DNA of 64,000 nucleotides from DATAOG01 sp963753685 (lineage in GTDB: Bacteria > Pseudomonadota > Alphaproteobacteria > Geminicoccales > Geminicoccaceae), in assembly GCA_963753685.1 (NCBI GenBank), contig CAVWDE010000010.1, positions 62,001 to 126,000 on the forward strand, given 5' to 3'. Every line of letters begins with the position of its first letter. Position 1 is the first letter of the stretch. The position numbers were made by a program, and so were the translations under genes. Below are positions 45,359 through 54,124 of the stretch, piece by piece. The notes below the pieces were generated by a model. That model searched no databases. It was not told the DNA's origin and was given only the letters and a program-made list of their open reading frames with translations.

Positions 45359-45874
45359 CTAATTTTGGGCCGTGGTCGTGATCTCGACCGGCGGCGGGTT
45401 GCGGAGCGTCTGGTAGACCACGCAGTAGCGCTCGGTGAGCTTAATCAGGGTCGCGAGCTGCTCTTCGGTCGCGTCGCTGTCGAGCTCGAAGCGCAGCCGG
45501 ATGTCCCCGAAGCCGACCGGCGCCTCCTTGGCGACCCCGAGGGTGCCGCGGAAATCCAGGTCGCCCTCGACCCGGACCTTGCCGGAGCGGAGCGGGATCT
45601 CGAGCGCGGTCGCGACCGCATTCAAGGTCACCCCGGCGCAGGCCGCGAGCGCTTCCAGCAGCATGTCGCCCGAGCAGGCGGAAAGGCCGCTGCCGCCGGT
45701 CGCCGGATGCAGCCCGGCCTCGACCAGCGCCTTGGCGGTCTGGACGCTGCAGGTCACGCCCTCGCCGATCGCGCCCTCGGCCTTGAGCGTGATCACCGCC
45801 GCCTCGGGCGCCTCCCGGTAGCGCTGCTTGAACGGTGCCTGCAATTCCTTGAGCGCAGCTGCATCCATCGCCAT
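45359..45874 (-). CDS. OsmC/Ohr family protein
   Basis: 171 aa. Thiol-dependent peroxidase fold acting on organic hydroperoxides, dimeric and cytoplasmic. The two redox cysteines are expected in DMLLEALAACAGVT and RYCVVYQTL, both present. The C-terminal CVVYQTLRNPPPVE is usual in the OsmC group. Its gene is divergent from the Nudix gene, with about 100 bases between starts. Physiological substrate unknown. Confidence 0.88.
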   Translation of the reverse strand: MAMDAAALKELQAPFKQRYREAPEAAVITLKAEGAIGEGVTCSVQTAKALVEAGLHPATGGSGLSACSGDMLLEALAACAGVTLNAVATALEIPLRSGKVRVEGDLDFRGTLGVAKEAPVGFGDIRLRFELDSDATEEQLATLIKLTERYCVVYQTLRNPPPVEITTTAQN

Positions 45875-45975
45875 GCCTTCTCTCGCCGGTGGTCAGGGGC
45901 TACATCCAGGTGAAGGTCGCACCGATCGGCCGATCTGCGCAACCGGCCACCGCGGCCAGACGCGTTGGAAACCTC

Positions 45976-46410
45976 ATGCACCCCTTCAAACTGATCCCGG
46001 AAGTCCATCTGTTCCTGGCCCGAGACCATCAGATTCTGCTGCTGCGCCGGTTCAACACCGGCTACGAGGACGGCAACTACAGCGTGGTCGCGGGCCACAT
46101 GGACGGCGGCGAAACCGCGCGCGCAGCCCTCTGCCGCGAGGCCATGGAGGAAGCCGGGCTCCTGATCCTGCCGGACGACCTCCGCTTTGCCCATGTCGTG
46201 CACCGCTGCACCCGGGACGAGCGGATCGGCTTCTTCTTCGAGGCCCTGCGCTGGTCGGGCGAACCGCGCAACCTGGAGCCCGACAAGTGCGACCAGCTCG
46301 CCTGGTTCCCGCTCGATGCGCTGCCGCCCAACATGGTGCCCTACGTCCGGGTCGCGCTCGACGGCTGGCGCGCCGGCCGCCCGTACTCCGAGGACGGCTG
46401 GCAGCGCTGA
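45976..46410 (+). CDS. Nudix hydrolase
   Basis: 144 aa. Hydrolyses nucleoside diphosphates linked to another moiety. The complete Nudix box GHMDGGETARAALCREAMEE-AGL (G-x5-E-x7-REUxEExGU) is at about residues 40-62. The N-terminal LMHPFKLIPEVHLFL begins the fold, so ATG 45976 is preferred over an upstream in-frame GTG/ATG at 45889. The substrate class (ADP-ribose, dinucleotide, oxidised nucleotide) cannot be told. Confidence 0.9.
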   Translation: MHPFKLIPEVHLFLARDHQILLLRRFNTGYEDGNYSVVAGHMDGGETARAALCREAMEEAGLLILPDDLRFAHVVHRCTRDERIGFFFEALRWSGEPRNLEPDKCDQLAWFPLDALPPNMVPYVRVALDGWRAGRPYSEDGWQR

Positions 46411-46784
46411 GCCGATCCGCAAAGGCTTGCCCATGGCCGACCGACCTCGATCGGGACCCGCCGCGGCGGATGGCACCGCGCGGCGTCGACCTTGGCCAAC
46501 GAACCTCGGTTGCTTACCGGAATTTAGCCAATTTCGCCGACCCTTGCGGGGCTGGGGCGGCGCTCGGCCGGATCGGCGTTGAGGAGATGTCTTTGACGAT
46601 GGCCTCGCGGGCGGGTCGGCGGCGAACGAGCTTCCGCCAAAGGGTTGCTTTTATCGTATGACGATCAATCACTAGTTGACAATTGCGCGCAAAATTCGAT
46701 CATATGCCGGCAATCGGGAACGTCTGGGTCGACTACGACGTTTGTCACAATGCATCGACGGATGGCTGCGTCAAAGGGGGAGAG
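46411..46784. other. 374-base intergenic region with a strong -35 element
   Basis: No gene is supported. The proximal part is GC-rich. From about 46645 the DNA becomes AT-richer and holds ATCGT-ATG-ACGAT (46653-46665), a short inverted repeat, and TTGACA at 46675-46680, which probably drives the small gene at 46785. Confidence 0.4.
46675..46704 (+). promoter_or_regulatory. Candidate sigma70 promoter
   Basis: A perfect TTGACA (46675-46680) is followed after 18 bases by TCATAT (46699-46704), in a locally AT-rich stretch upstream of the small hypothetical gene. The -10 match is weak. Confidence 0.35.
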
Positions 46785-47063
46785 ATGAGCAAGCTCAATG
46801 GCATCGAGCTCAAGCGGGCGCGGCTCGTGCCGAGTTCGATGTTCGCGAGCCCCGATGCCGTGGTGCGATCGACGGATCTCAGCCGGACGCAGAAGCTTCA
46901 GATCCTGCGCCGCTGGGAGTTCGATGCGCAGCGCACGCCCAGCACGGATCCGATTCCGGCCCTGGGCGACACCGCCGGCATGCTCAAGCGGGTGCGGGGT
47001 GCGCTCGCCGAGCTGGGGGCGCTGCCACCGCTCAGGAAGTCGGTCGACACGCTGCGCCACTGA
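46785..47063 (+). CDS. Small conserved hypothetical protein
   Basis: 92 aa, cytoplasmic. It carries ASPDAVVRSTDLSRTQKLQILRRWEFDA, a pattern common in a small alphaproteobacterial family of unknown role (D..LS...K..IL..WE.DA). ATG 46785 with AAAGGGGG upstream is selected; the frame is open upstream to 46683 but that part has a different composition. No functional evidence is seen beyond the family pattern. Confidence 0.7.
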   Translation: MSKLNGIELKRARLVPSSMFASPDAVVRSTDLSRTQKLQILRRWEFDAQRTPSTDPIPALGDTAGMLKRVRGALAELGALPPLRKSVDTLRH

Positions 47064-47144
47064 GGCGGCGCTTCCTCGCGACCAGGCTCCGAGTTTGCCG
47101 GCTCGGACGCACGTTCCTGGTCGGCGCCCGCACGGAAGTGACGT

Positions 47145-48278
47145 TCAGATCTGGGCCTGGAGGGCCGCGACGTCGACCGCCTCGAAGTCGGCCGGCAGCT
47201 GGTAGGCCTCGACGTCGGCCTGGACCCGGTGGACATCGAACCCGTTGGCTGCCGGCACGTATTTGTTGCTCAGCACCGCCAGCGGGTCGATCGGCTTGCC
47301 GATCATGCCGAGGTCGTGAATGGTATCGAAGAACCGGCGCCACTGGTCCATGTCGTGCCAGCCCCAGCCGTGCCGGTGCGCCCAGTCGCCGCGAAAGGCG
47401 TGGCCGAGCTGCATCAGGGACGCCGTCGCGACCGTCGGCGTCAGGCTCGAGGCCAGCCCCGGGAACTGCTGCAGGACGAGGTGGGTCGCGGCGCGCGGGT
47501 TGCGATAGCCGAACTCGAGCCCCATCGCCCAGGCGCGTAGATAGGCTTCGTAGAGCTCGTTCTTGCCCGGATCCTCGAAGTCGGCGCGCCGGATGACGAA
47601 GCTGTTGGCCGGGAACTTCGACAGCTGGTTCGGCAGGATGTAGTCGAAGTCCAGGCCCTGGCCGGTCCACTGCGCGCGCAGGCCCTCCCAGCACAGCGCC
47701 GCGTCGCCTTGACCCTGCTTGAGCGCCTGGCCCCACTGGTTGCCGGCCTCGAGGTAGTGCACGCTCTTGAAGTCGACCCCGGCCTGGGCGAGCAACGGAT
47801 CGACGATCGCCTGCCAGCCGGCGCTGCCGAGCAGGATCGTCTTGCCGGCGAGATCGCCCAGCGCAGCCACCTTCTGGCCCTTGCGAAAGGCCAGGCTGAA
47901 CACATCGTAGGCGACCATGTGCCAGACCGAGACCAAGGGGATGCCCTGATCGATGCCGAGGGCGAACACCCGGGGCGGCGGGAAGCCCACGTCCGCCTGA
48001 TTCTGGTCGACCATCCGCAGGGTCGCGAGCTCGTCGCCTCGGGGGCCCGGGTCCAGGGTCGTCTCGAGGCCGCCGAAATAGCCATACTTCTTGGCCACCC
48101 AATACGGGTAGTCGTCGAGCACCTCGACCGTGCCGCGCGGGCTGACCCAGCGCACCCGCCCGGTCGCCGCGCGGCCCTGATGGGGCCACCCAAGAGAGGT
48201 CGCGCCCAGGGCGACGGCGCCGGGTCCGGTCAGCTCGAGGAATCGCCGGCGATGGAGAGCCCAGCCGTGACGGTTCAA
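47145..48278 (-). CDS. ABC transporter substrate-binding protein, NMT1/SsuA type
   Basis: 377 aa. The N-terminus has a Tat-like signal (RRRFLELTG followed by a hydrophobic stretch and ending around GRAATG). The mature chain fits the nitrate/sulfonate/bicarbonate (NMT1-like) fold: YPYWVAKKYGYFGG, GDLAGKTILLGSAGWQAIVDP, and a long helical C-terminus with LTPTVATASLMQLG. No permease or ATPase genes lie next to it. Because it borders a PQQ gene cluster it may serve uptake of a cofactor precursor or aromatic/sulfonate compound; this is a guess. Confidence 0.82.
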   Translation of the reverse strand: MNRHGWALHRRRFLELTGPGAVALGATSLGWPHQGRAATGRVRWVSPRGTVEVLDDYPYWVAKKYGYFGGLETTLDPGPRGDELATLRMVDQNQADVGFPPPRVFALGIDQGIPLVSVWHMVAYDVFSLAFRKGQKVAALGDLAGKTILLGSAGWQAIVDPLLAQAGVDFKSVHYLEAGNQWGQALKQGQGDAALCWEGLRAQWTGQGLDFDYILPNQLSKFPANSFVIRRADFEDPGKNELYEAYLRAWAMGLEFGYRNPRAATHLVLQQFPGLASSLTPTVATASLMQLGHAFRGDWAHRHGWGWHDMDQWRRFFDTIHDLGMIGKPIDPLAVLSNKYVPAANGFDVHRVQADVEAYQLPADFEAVDVAALQAQI

Positions 48279-48498
48279 AGCAAGCCTCCCCCCTGATCGT
48301 GGGGGTCGATGTTCGGGCCCGGCCCCCCTTGCCGGCGATGTGCGGGCGTTGCCGGTCGCGCCACGCCTTGCGTCCGGACCAAGAGAACCTAGTTCGAGAT
48401 CCCGTTCATCGCCAGGACCAGAATGCCGCCGACCTACGCGCGCGCCGGATCGGCGCCGGGCCGGCGCGGCGGCTCTGCGGGTGTCCTCACCGGTGGCC

Positions 48499-49026
48499 TC
48501 ATGGCTCGGCCCTGAGAAGGCGATGCTGGATCAGGTAGCGGATGGCGTGGCGCCAGCTCTCGTCGGTGTCGCCGCGCATGTCGACGCTGCCCGCGAGGAC
48601 CGGCGCGCGGGTGGTGGCATCGCGGACCACGACGTTGAGGTTGAGCATCAGATTGCTGACCTTCTGCACCCAGCCGACCAGCGCGAGATCGGCGTCGAGC
48701 TGCTTCGCGATGCCGAGCTCGCAGCCGTTGCAGCTCCAGAGATAGCCGGCATGCTTGATCGCCGCCGCCGCCGGCGCGGTATCGACCAGGTCATAGCGGC
48801 CCGAGTCCTTGAGCGCCGCCCGCAGCTCCTCCTGGACCATGGCGAGCCGCGCCTGATCGGCCGGATCGATGCCCCGGCTCTCGCCCACGAGGCTGGTGTC
48901 GACCAGCTCGAAGTCGAACATCGCGAGGCGGGGTGGCTCGCTGGCGCCGGCCGCCCCCGTGGTCAGCCAGACGATGGCCAGCAAGCCCGGTAGCGGCAGT
49001 CGCCATTGCCATGCGGGTCCTTTCAC
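48499..49026 (-). CDS. DUF3280/DUF2380-type secreted protein, PQQ-cluster associated
   Basis: 175 aa. After an N-terminal hydrophobic segment (WRLPLPGLLAIVWLTTGAAGA) comes RLAMFDFELVDTSLVGE, a pattern typical of small periplasmic proteins found with PQQ-dependent alcohol dehydrogenase genes; then SGRYDLVDTAPA, WSCNGCELGIAKQLDADLALVGWVQKVSNLMLNLNV with two Cys, and a C-terminal RGDTDESWRHAIRYLI. GTG start at 49026 with GGGGGAG 8-9 bases upstream. It is divergent from the following small secreted protein, leaving a 246-base promoter region. The function is not known; it may assist the methanol-oxidation system. Confidence 0.75.
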   Translation of the reverse strand: MKGPAWQWRLPLPGLLAIVWLTTGAAGASEPPRLAMFDFELVDTSLVGESRGIDPADQARLAMVQEELRAALKDSGRYDLVDTAPAAAAIKHAGYLWSCNGCELGIAKQLDADLALVGWVQKVSNLMLNLNVVVRDATTRAPVLAGSVDMRGDTDESWRHAIRYLIQHRLLRAEP

Positions 49027-49272
49027 GATCGCTGCTCCCCCAAAACCGGCCCTTCGCGGCTTGCCCGCGCTTCGACCTTGAACTATCTGGTTGTCCGGAC
49101 CGACAAGCAAGAGCCTCGGGCGAACGCTGCGAATCGCCGGCGAGGACCTCGGCAGGGATGGGAGATCTCGTGGCCGCATTGCCATGGCGCAGGCGCGCAG
49201 CCGGTCGCGCGCTGGCGGGAGCGTCGATGGCCATCGCCATCGGGCGCTGGGATGGAGCCGGGAGTTGATCCA

Positions 49273-49929
49273 ATGATCCGCCACGAGCCGGAACGCGGCC
49301 GCCAAGCGCGCGCCCTCGTCGGTTGGTCCGTGGCAACGGTCACCGGGCTGCTGATCTTGACGGCCGCCGTAGCGCCGGCGGCCGCCGCCGAAGCCCCGGA
49401 TTGGCCGTGCCAGCAGCGGATGCTGCCAGAGATCGGCCCGGGCGCGGTCTGGGCCGGTCCGTCGATCGGCGCGCTGGCACCCGCCGGCAACGTCGATCCG
49501 ACCATCCAGCATCTCGCGGCCGAACTCGCGGCCCGCCGGACGCCGCTCGAGCAGGCGCAGGCGAAGGTCGACGATTTCGCCAACGGGCTGCCCGCCGGGC
49601 AAAAGAACGAACGGCTGACCCGGCTGTTCGCCGAGACCCTCGCCATCATCAATCACGACCTCGGCTCGATCAACGGTGGGCTCAAGAGGTACGCCCGCGG
49701 CCAGCAGGCGCTCGCCGACCGGATCACCGCGAGCAACCAGCGGCTGACCCAGCTCGCGAGCGATCAGGTCCAGGAGCGTGACGCCCTCTCGGCGCAGCGC
49801 GACTGGGACCTGCGGATCTACCGCGACCGGCGATCGTCGCTGTCCTCTCTCTGCCAGCAACCGGACCTGCTCGGGAAGCGGGCATTCACCCTCGGCAGGG
49901 CGATCGCCGCCCATCTGGAGCAAAAGTGA
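49273..49929 (+). CDS. Secreted protein with DWPC motif, coiled-coil C-terminus
   Basis: 218 aa. A signal peptide with hydrophobic core GLLILTAAVAPAAAA precedes the mature AEAPDWPCQQRMLPEIGPGAVWAGPSIG, which matches small secreted proteins seen in xoxF-type clusters. The C-terminal part (about 80-200) is helical, with heptad-like LKRYARGQQALADRIT. Its last bases overlap the following gene (TGATGG), indicating co-translation. Function unknown; periplasmic location fits a partner of the quinoprotein machinery. Confidence 0.7.
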   Translation: MIRHEPERGRQARALVGWSVATVTGLLILTAAVAPAAAAEAPDWPCQQRMLPEIGPGAVWAGPSIGALAPAGNVDPTIQHLAAELAARRTPLEQAQAKVDDFANGLPAGQKNERLTRLFAETLAIINHDLGSINGGLKRYARGQQALADRITASNQRLTQLASDQVQERDALSAQRDWDLRIYRDRRSSLSSLCQQPDLLGKRAFTLGRAIAAHLEQK

Positions 49930-50288
49930 TGGCGAGCTGCACCCGATCGATCCTGGGCGTGATGGCCGCAGGCGGTCTCCTGGTGGCGGCAACCGCCGGG
50001 GCGCGGGCGAACGACTATCCGACCGAGGCCTCGGCCGACTACGTGTTCGGCTGCATGGCGAGCAACGGCGAGACCCAGGAGGCGCTCAAGAAGTGCGCCT
50101 GCAGCATCGACGTGATCGCCTCGATCCTGCCCTATGACGACTACGTCAGGGCCGAGACCGTGCTGCGCATGCGCCAGATCCAAGGCGGCGGCGACAAAGC
50201 CGAGCTGTTCCGGGATACCGCGGTCGCCAAGGACGCGGTCGACCAGTTGAAGCAGGCCCAGACCGAAGCCGAGGTCCGCTGCTTCTGA
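49929..50288 (+). CDS. Small secreted cysteine-containing protein, PQQ-cluster associated
   Basis: 119 aa. Signal peptide ending at ATAGARA; the mature part has YVFGCMASNGETQEALKKCACSIDVIASILPYDDYVRAETVLRMRQIQGGG and a final RCF, with cysteines at the expected spacing of a small disulfide-bonded domain. This family is commonly next to the DWPC protein and methanol dehydrogenase genes. Start ATG 49929 overlaps the previous stop; GTG 49926 is an alternative. Role unknown. Confidence 0.72.
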   Translation: MASCTRSILGVMAAGGLLVAATAGARANDYPTEASADYVFGCMASNGETQEALKKCACSIDVIASILPYDDYVRAETVLRMRQIQGGGDKAELFRDTAVAKDAVDQLKQAQTEAEVRCF

Positions 50289-50300
50289 AGTCGCTATCCC

Positions 50301-51485
50301 CTATCGCACGCCAATCGACTTCGGTAGCTCGCCCGGATCTACGAAAAGGCTCCAGAGATCCGGGGCCAGGCCCGCGAAAGCTTTCTCCATGCGTCCGCCG
50401 CTGCGGTGCTCAGGGGCCACCAAACGGATATAGATGTGGCCAATCCGCCCGGGATGCCCCCTGGCCGTGGCGCCGTAGATCTCCGGATCCCTCTCGCCAG
50501 AATCGCCCACCAGGAAGAAGTCGCGATGAGGATAGGCCTCGAGCAGGGCCTCGATAATTGGCGGCTTAGCCTTTTCCGGAGAGGCGAACAGGTCGAAGAA
50601 GCTTTGGTCCTTGACCCGAAAGTTGCGGAGGTAAAGCGAGCCGCGGGGGAAGTTCGCGCTCGACATGAACTCCGCCAACGCCGGGTACAGCTGCCAGGGC
50701 GAGGAGGACACGTAGTGAAAGACGGCACCGGCCTGCTGCCAGCTTCGGTAGGCGCCCGCCATACCGGGGACGGCCTCGAAGGCCTTGGTGAAGGTAGACT
50801 CCAAGAGCAGCCGCTGATCGTTCACATGGCTGATCTTGATCGTATCATCGATATCGGAAATGACCGAAGGCCCCTCGGCGGAGATCAGTTGGGTGCCGCC
50901 AACGAACCGTCTGGTATCTCCCTGGTTCAGAACCACAGCCACGTCCAACCAGGGATTGCCGTCGCCCGATGGCAGATCGGCCGCGGGCAGCTGCGCCTCG
51001 CTCTCGGCATGACCGTTGCCGCCAGTCTTTGGCAATCGCAGCTCGTGCCGGCCATCGACGCTCAGCTCGAGAGTTCTGCCGCTCTTATCGTCGACCAAGA
51101 AATCCCGCGCGCGCTCTTGAAAATGCTGGTTCGCCACCGATCCCTTCGGCAGTCGGAGTAGGTCGGCGAAGCCCGCGACGGTGATGCTTCGCCAGAAGGA
51201 GTCCCCCTCGCGTTCGAATACCCAGGCGTGGAGAGGGACGGTCCATGCATTGCCGGCCGGGTCGAGTCGGGCTGCCGTCGGCAGAACGACCACGGTCTCG
51301 CCTGCCTTGATGGCGGATCGCTCCTGCGCGGCGGCAGCCTTGCTGTCCAAGGATAGTACCGCGAGCAACGCCATCGGCAACAGCCCTCCAATGGTCGAGA
51401 TCTGGAGCGCGATGTCGACGTAGGGTGCGTCGTGGAAGGTCACGACATGCGTGCATCGGGCGGTGAGGCGCTCCAAATTCAGCAT
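50301..51485 (-). CDS. App1-family phosphatidate phosphatase-like protein (DUF2183)
   Basis: 394 aa. The catalytic HAD-like motif SDIDDTIKISHV (DxDxT) and the later GDSGERDPEIY are those of App1, which in yeast dephosphorylates phosphatidate and diacylglycerol pyrophosphate. An N-terminal hydrophobic segment (about 32-55, ending AAAA) suggests export or anchoring. The ATG at 51485 is supported by GGAGGGC nine bases upstream. Base composition is lower in GC than neighbours. It lies after the PPK2 gene on the same strand, separated by 142 bases. Confidence 0.83.
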   Translation of the reverse strand: MLNLERLTARCTHVVTFHDAPYVDIALQISTIGGLLPMALLAVLSLDSKAAAAQERSAIKAGETVVVLPTAARLDPAGNAWTVPLHAWVFEREGDSFWRSITVAGFADLLRLPKGSVANQHFQERARDFLVDDKSGRTLELSVDGRHELRLPKTGGNGHAESEAQLPAADLPSGDGNPWLDVAVVLNQGDTRRFVGGTQLISAEGPSVISDIDDTIKISHVNDQRLLLESTFTKAFEAVPGMAGAYRSWQQAGAVFHYVSSSPWQLYPALAEFMSSANFPRGSLYLRNFRVKDQSFFDLFASPEKAKPPIIEALLEAYPHRDFFLVGDSGERDPEIYGATARGHPGRIGHIYIRLVAPEHRSGGRMEKAFAGLAPDLWSLFVDPGELPKSIGVR

Positions 51486-51627
51486 TGGTTTGCCCTCCGG
51501 TGGGTGACGCGTCGCTTCCTGCGAGCCGCAGCCTCTCGCAATCCCGATCAGATCTGGATTGAGTGCAGCGTAGGGACTTCCGACCCGCCTCGATGTGAGT
51601 TGGTTCACACGTCCAAAGGGCCGATGG

Positions 51628-53103
51628 TTAGAGCGCAGCCTCGATCCGCTCGCAGATCGTCGCCAGCACCTTGAGGCGGGCGTAGCGCTTGTCCTCGGCC
51701 TCGACCAGGGTCCAGGGCGCGTAGTTGGTGCTGGTGCGATCGACCATGTCGCCAACCGCCTGCCGGTACAGGTCCCATTTGTCCCGGTTGCGCCAGTCCT
51801 CGTCGGTGATCTTGTACTGCTTGAACGGGATCTCGGCGCGCGCCTCGAAGCGCTTCAGCTGCTCGTCCTGGCTGATCGCCAGCCAGAACTTGACCAGCAC
51901 CAGGCCGGAGGCGGCGAGGTGGGCCTCGAAATCGTTGATCTCGTTGTAGGCGCGCAGCCACGCGGTCTCGTCGCACAGGCCCTCGACCCGCTCGACCAGG
52001 ACCCGGCCGTACCAGGTGCGATCGAAGATCGCGACGTTGCCCCGGCGCGCCAGGCGCCGCCAGAAGCGCCAGAGATAGGGCTGCGCCCGCTCCTCGTCGG
52101 ACGGTGCGGCGATCGGATGGATGTCGAAGCGGCGCGGGTCCAACGCCTGGGTCACCCGCCGGATGCTGCCGCCCTTGCCGGCGGCGTCGTTGCCCTCGAA
52201 GGCCAGCACCAGCCCGATGTCCTTGAACGCTTTGGCGTCGGTCAACGCCGCGAGACGGTCCTGGAGGTCGCGCAGGCGCTTCTCGTACCTGGCCTTGGCC
52301 ACGGTCAGCGAGAGATCGAGCGCATCCAGAACGGTCTTCTGGTCGGGCGCGGCGATCAGCGCCGCCGGCGCCGCCATCGGCTGTGGGCCGGCGCCGTCGG
52401 CCAGGCGCTTCTGCAGCGTGGCGAGGATCGTCTGGCCCATGGTCAGGTCGCGAAAGTGATCGTCGGCGCTCGGAATGACGACCCAGGGGGCGTGCGCCGT
52501 GCTGGTGCGCTGCGCCGTCTTCTCGCCCGCACCGGTCGCCGCCAGGTGATGCTCGATGCCCGACCACTCCTCGAGCACGTGCCGCCCAGCGCCGGCCTTG
52601 CCCCTCAGCTTCTTCAGGCGCTTCTTCTGCTCGGCCCGGCTGATGTGGAACCAGAGCTTCAGGATCAGAGCGCCCTCATCGGCCAGCATGGTCTCGAAGC
52701 GGTTGATCGCGTCGAGCTCGCGCTCGAACGCGAGCTCGTCGAGCTCGCCGAGCACGAACGCCTTGACCGGGTCGTTGTACCAGGAGCCGAACACCACGCC
52801 GATCGTGCCCTTGGGCGGCAGATCGCGCCAGTAGCGCCACATGCGCGGCCGGGCGCGTTCCTCGTCGGTCGGCTCGCTGTAGGCCCGGGTGTGCAGGTGG
52901 CGCGGGTCCAGCCACTCGTAGAGCTTGTGGATCGCCTCCCCCTTGCCGGCGCAGTCGACCCCGGCGATGACCACGATCGCCGCGAAGTTGCGCCGTTCGA
53001 TCAGGTCGAACTGCGCGTCCAGCAGGCCCTGCCGGAGCTTGGGCTCTTCGACCTGGTAGACCTCCTTGTCGATGACGTGCGGCAGGGCCGCGGATTCGAA
53101 CAT
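51628..53103 (-). CDS. pap: PPK2-family polyphosphate:AMP phosphotransferase (two-domain)
   Basis: 491 aa with two PPK2 domains in tandem, as in class II PPK2 (PAP) that turns AMP to ADP with polyphosphate. First domain about 1-230: IAGVDCAGKGEAIH and SWYNDPVKAFVLGE. Second domain about 260-491: FEGNDAAGKGGSIRR, the catalytic FDRTWYGRVLVERVEG, and APWTLVEAEDKRYARLKVL. The first domain lacks the D-R-x-W-Y-x-R lid motif and is likely structural, normal for this class. The start at 53103 lies 15 bases after the SoxYZ-like gene's stop, so they may be co-transcribed. Confidence 0.93.
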   Translation of the reverse strand: MFESAALPHVIDKEVYQVEEPKLRQGLLDAQFDLIERRNFAAIVVIAGVDCAGKGEAIHKLYEWLDPRHLHTRAYSEPTDEERARPRMWRYWRDLPPKGTIGVVFGSWYNDPVKAFVLGELDELAFERELDAINRFETMLADEGALILKLWFHISRAEQKKRLKKLRGKAGAGRHVLEEWSGIEHHLAATGAGEKTAQRTSTAHAPWVVIPSADDHFRDLTMGQTILATLQKRLADGAGPQPMAAPAALIAAPDQKTVLDALDLSLTVAKARYEKRLRDLQDRLAALTDAKAFKDIGLVLAFEGNDAAGKGGSIRRVTQALDPRRFDIHPIAAPSDEERAQPYLWRFWRRLARRGNVAIFDRTWYGRVLVERVEGLCDETAWLRAYNEINDFEAHLAASGLVLVKFWLAISQDEQLKRFEARAEIPFKQYKITDEDWRNRDKWDLYRQAVGDMVDRTSTNYAPWTLVEAEDKRYARLKVLATICERIEAAL

Positions 53104-53117
53104 CGAAGCCCGCCGAT

Positions 53118-53936
53118 CTACGACGATTTCGCCTCGGCGACCGGCCAGCTGCCGGTGAAGCTCTGGCCCTCGCTGTCCCGCACCAGGACCTCGAGCGTGC
53201 CCGGCCGGTCGGGCACGAAGGAGAAATGGATCGAGGGGTTCTGGCTCAGGCTGATGTCGGCGTCGACCGAGAGCACCGGCCGCCCGTCGAAGCGCGCCTC
53301 GATGCTCTGGACATAGTGCGGCGGGATCCAGTTGCGCGACAGCTGATCCATCTGCATGCCGGTGTAGTTGGGGTGGCTGATCAGCAGCTGAACCTGGTTC
53401 GGCTCCCCCAGGTGGAAGGCGCCATGCTTGAGCTTCATCTGGCCGAGCCGGGCCAGCGCCGCCTCGCGGTCCTTGAGCGCCGGCGCCGAGCAGCCGCCGG
53501 CCGCCTTGACGAAGCGGCTCGCCATGTAGAGCTGGCCGTCGTTGGTCTCGGCGATCGCCCGGATATTGGTGTATTCGTTGACCCGGACCCGGGTCGCGAT
53601 GGTGGCGATGCCGTTGGCCGGAGACAGGTGGAACACGCCCGCGACCGGCGCCGGGTTGTGGTCGATCACAAGGTGCAGGGTCCTGATGTAGCGCCCGTCG
53701 GTCTGCGGCATCAGCGCCGTGATGGTGAGCGGCACGACCGCGGCATCGTAGGCCCGGACCGGCGCCTCGAGCGCGATCACGCCGGCGCCGTCCTCGATCG
53801 GGCGGTCCGCGAACAGCTGCGTGCGCAGCTCCGGCCAGGGATCGTCGGCATCGGCGGCGCGCACGGGGCCGGCGCTAGCCAGCCCGAGCAGCAGCCCGCC
53901 GGCAGCGAGGCTCGCCAAGCGTCGCAGCATGACCAT
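53118..53936 (-). CDS. Quinoprotein dehydrogenase-associated SoxYZ-like carrier protein
   Basis: 272 aa secreted fusion of a SoxY-like and a SoxZ-like domain. The signal peptide ends GPVRAA; SoxY-like region about 30-150 finishes with the swinging-arm-like VKAAGGCSAP (C149); SoxZ-like region about 165-270 contains LLISHPNYTGMQMD. In the Sox system the cysteine carries sulfur intermediates; for the quinoprotein-associated family the cargo is unknown. ATG 53936 has AAGGAGG upstream. Presence supports assignment of the surrounding genes to a PQQ/methanol oxidation system. Confidence 0.85.
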   Translation of the reverse strand: MVMLRRLASLAAGGLLLGLASAGPVRAADADDPWPELRTQLFADRPIEDGAGVIALEAPVRAYDAAVVPLTITALMPQTDGRYIRTLHLVIDHNPAPVAGVFHLSPANGIATIATRVRVNEYTNIRAIAETNDGQLYMASRFVKAAGGCSAPALKDREAALARLGQMKLKHGAFHLGEPNQVQLLISHPNYTGMQMDQLSRNWIPPHYVQSIEARFDGRPVLSVDADISLSQNPSIHFSFVPDRPGTLEVLVRDSEGQSFTGSWPVAEAKSS

Positions 53937-54124
53937 CGATGCCTCCTTCAATCCCAGGTCAGGGTGGATCATAGCCGAGGCCGCCCGGCGGGCAATTCTG
54001 CAGGCGCGCAAATCCCGGGCGATCGTCAATCGGTCACCGAAGCCCTCCGGCTTTACCGGTTGTTCAGCTGCGCTCGCTACCCCTACAGAGCGCCGGAGGT
54101 GGGGCGCTCCCGCTCGGATATCCC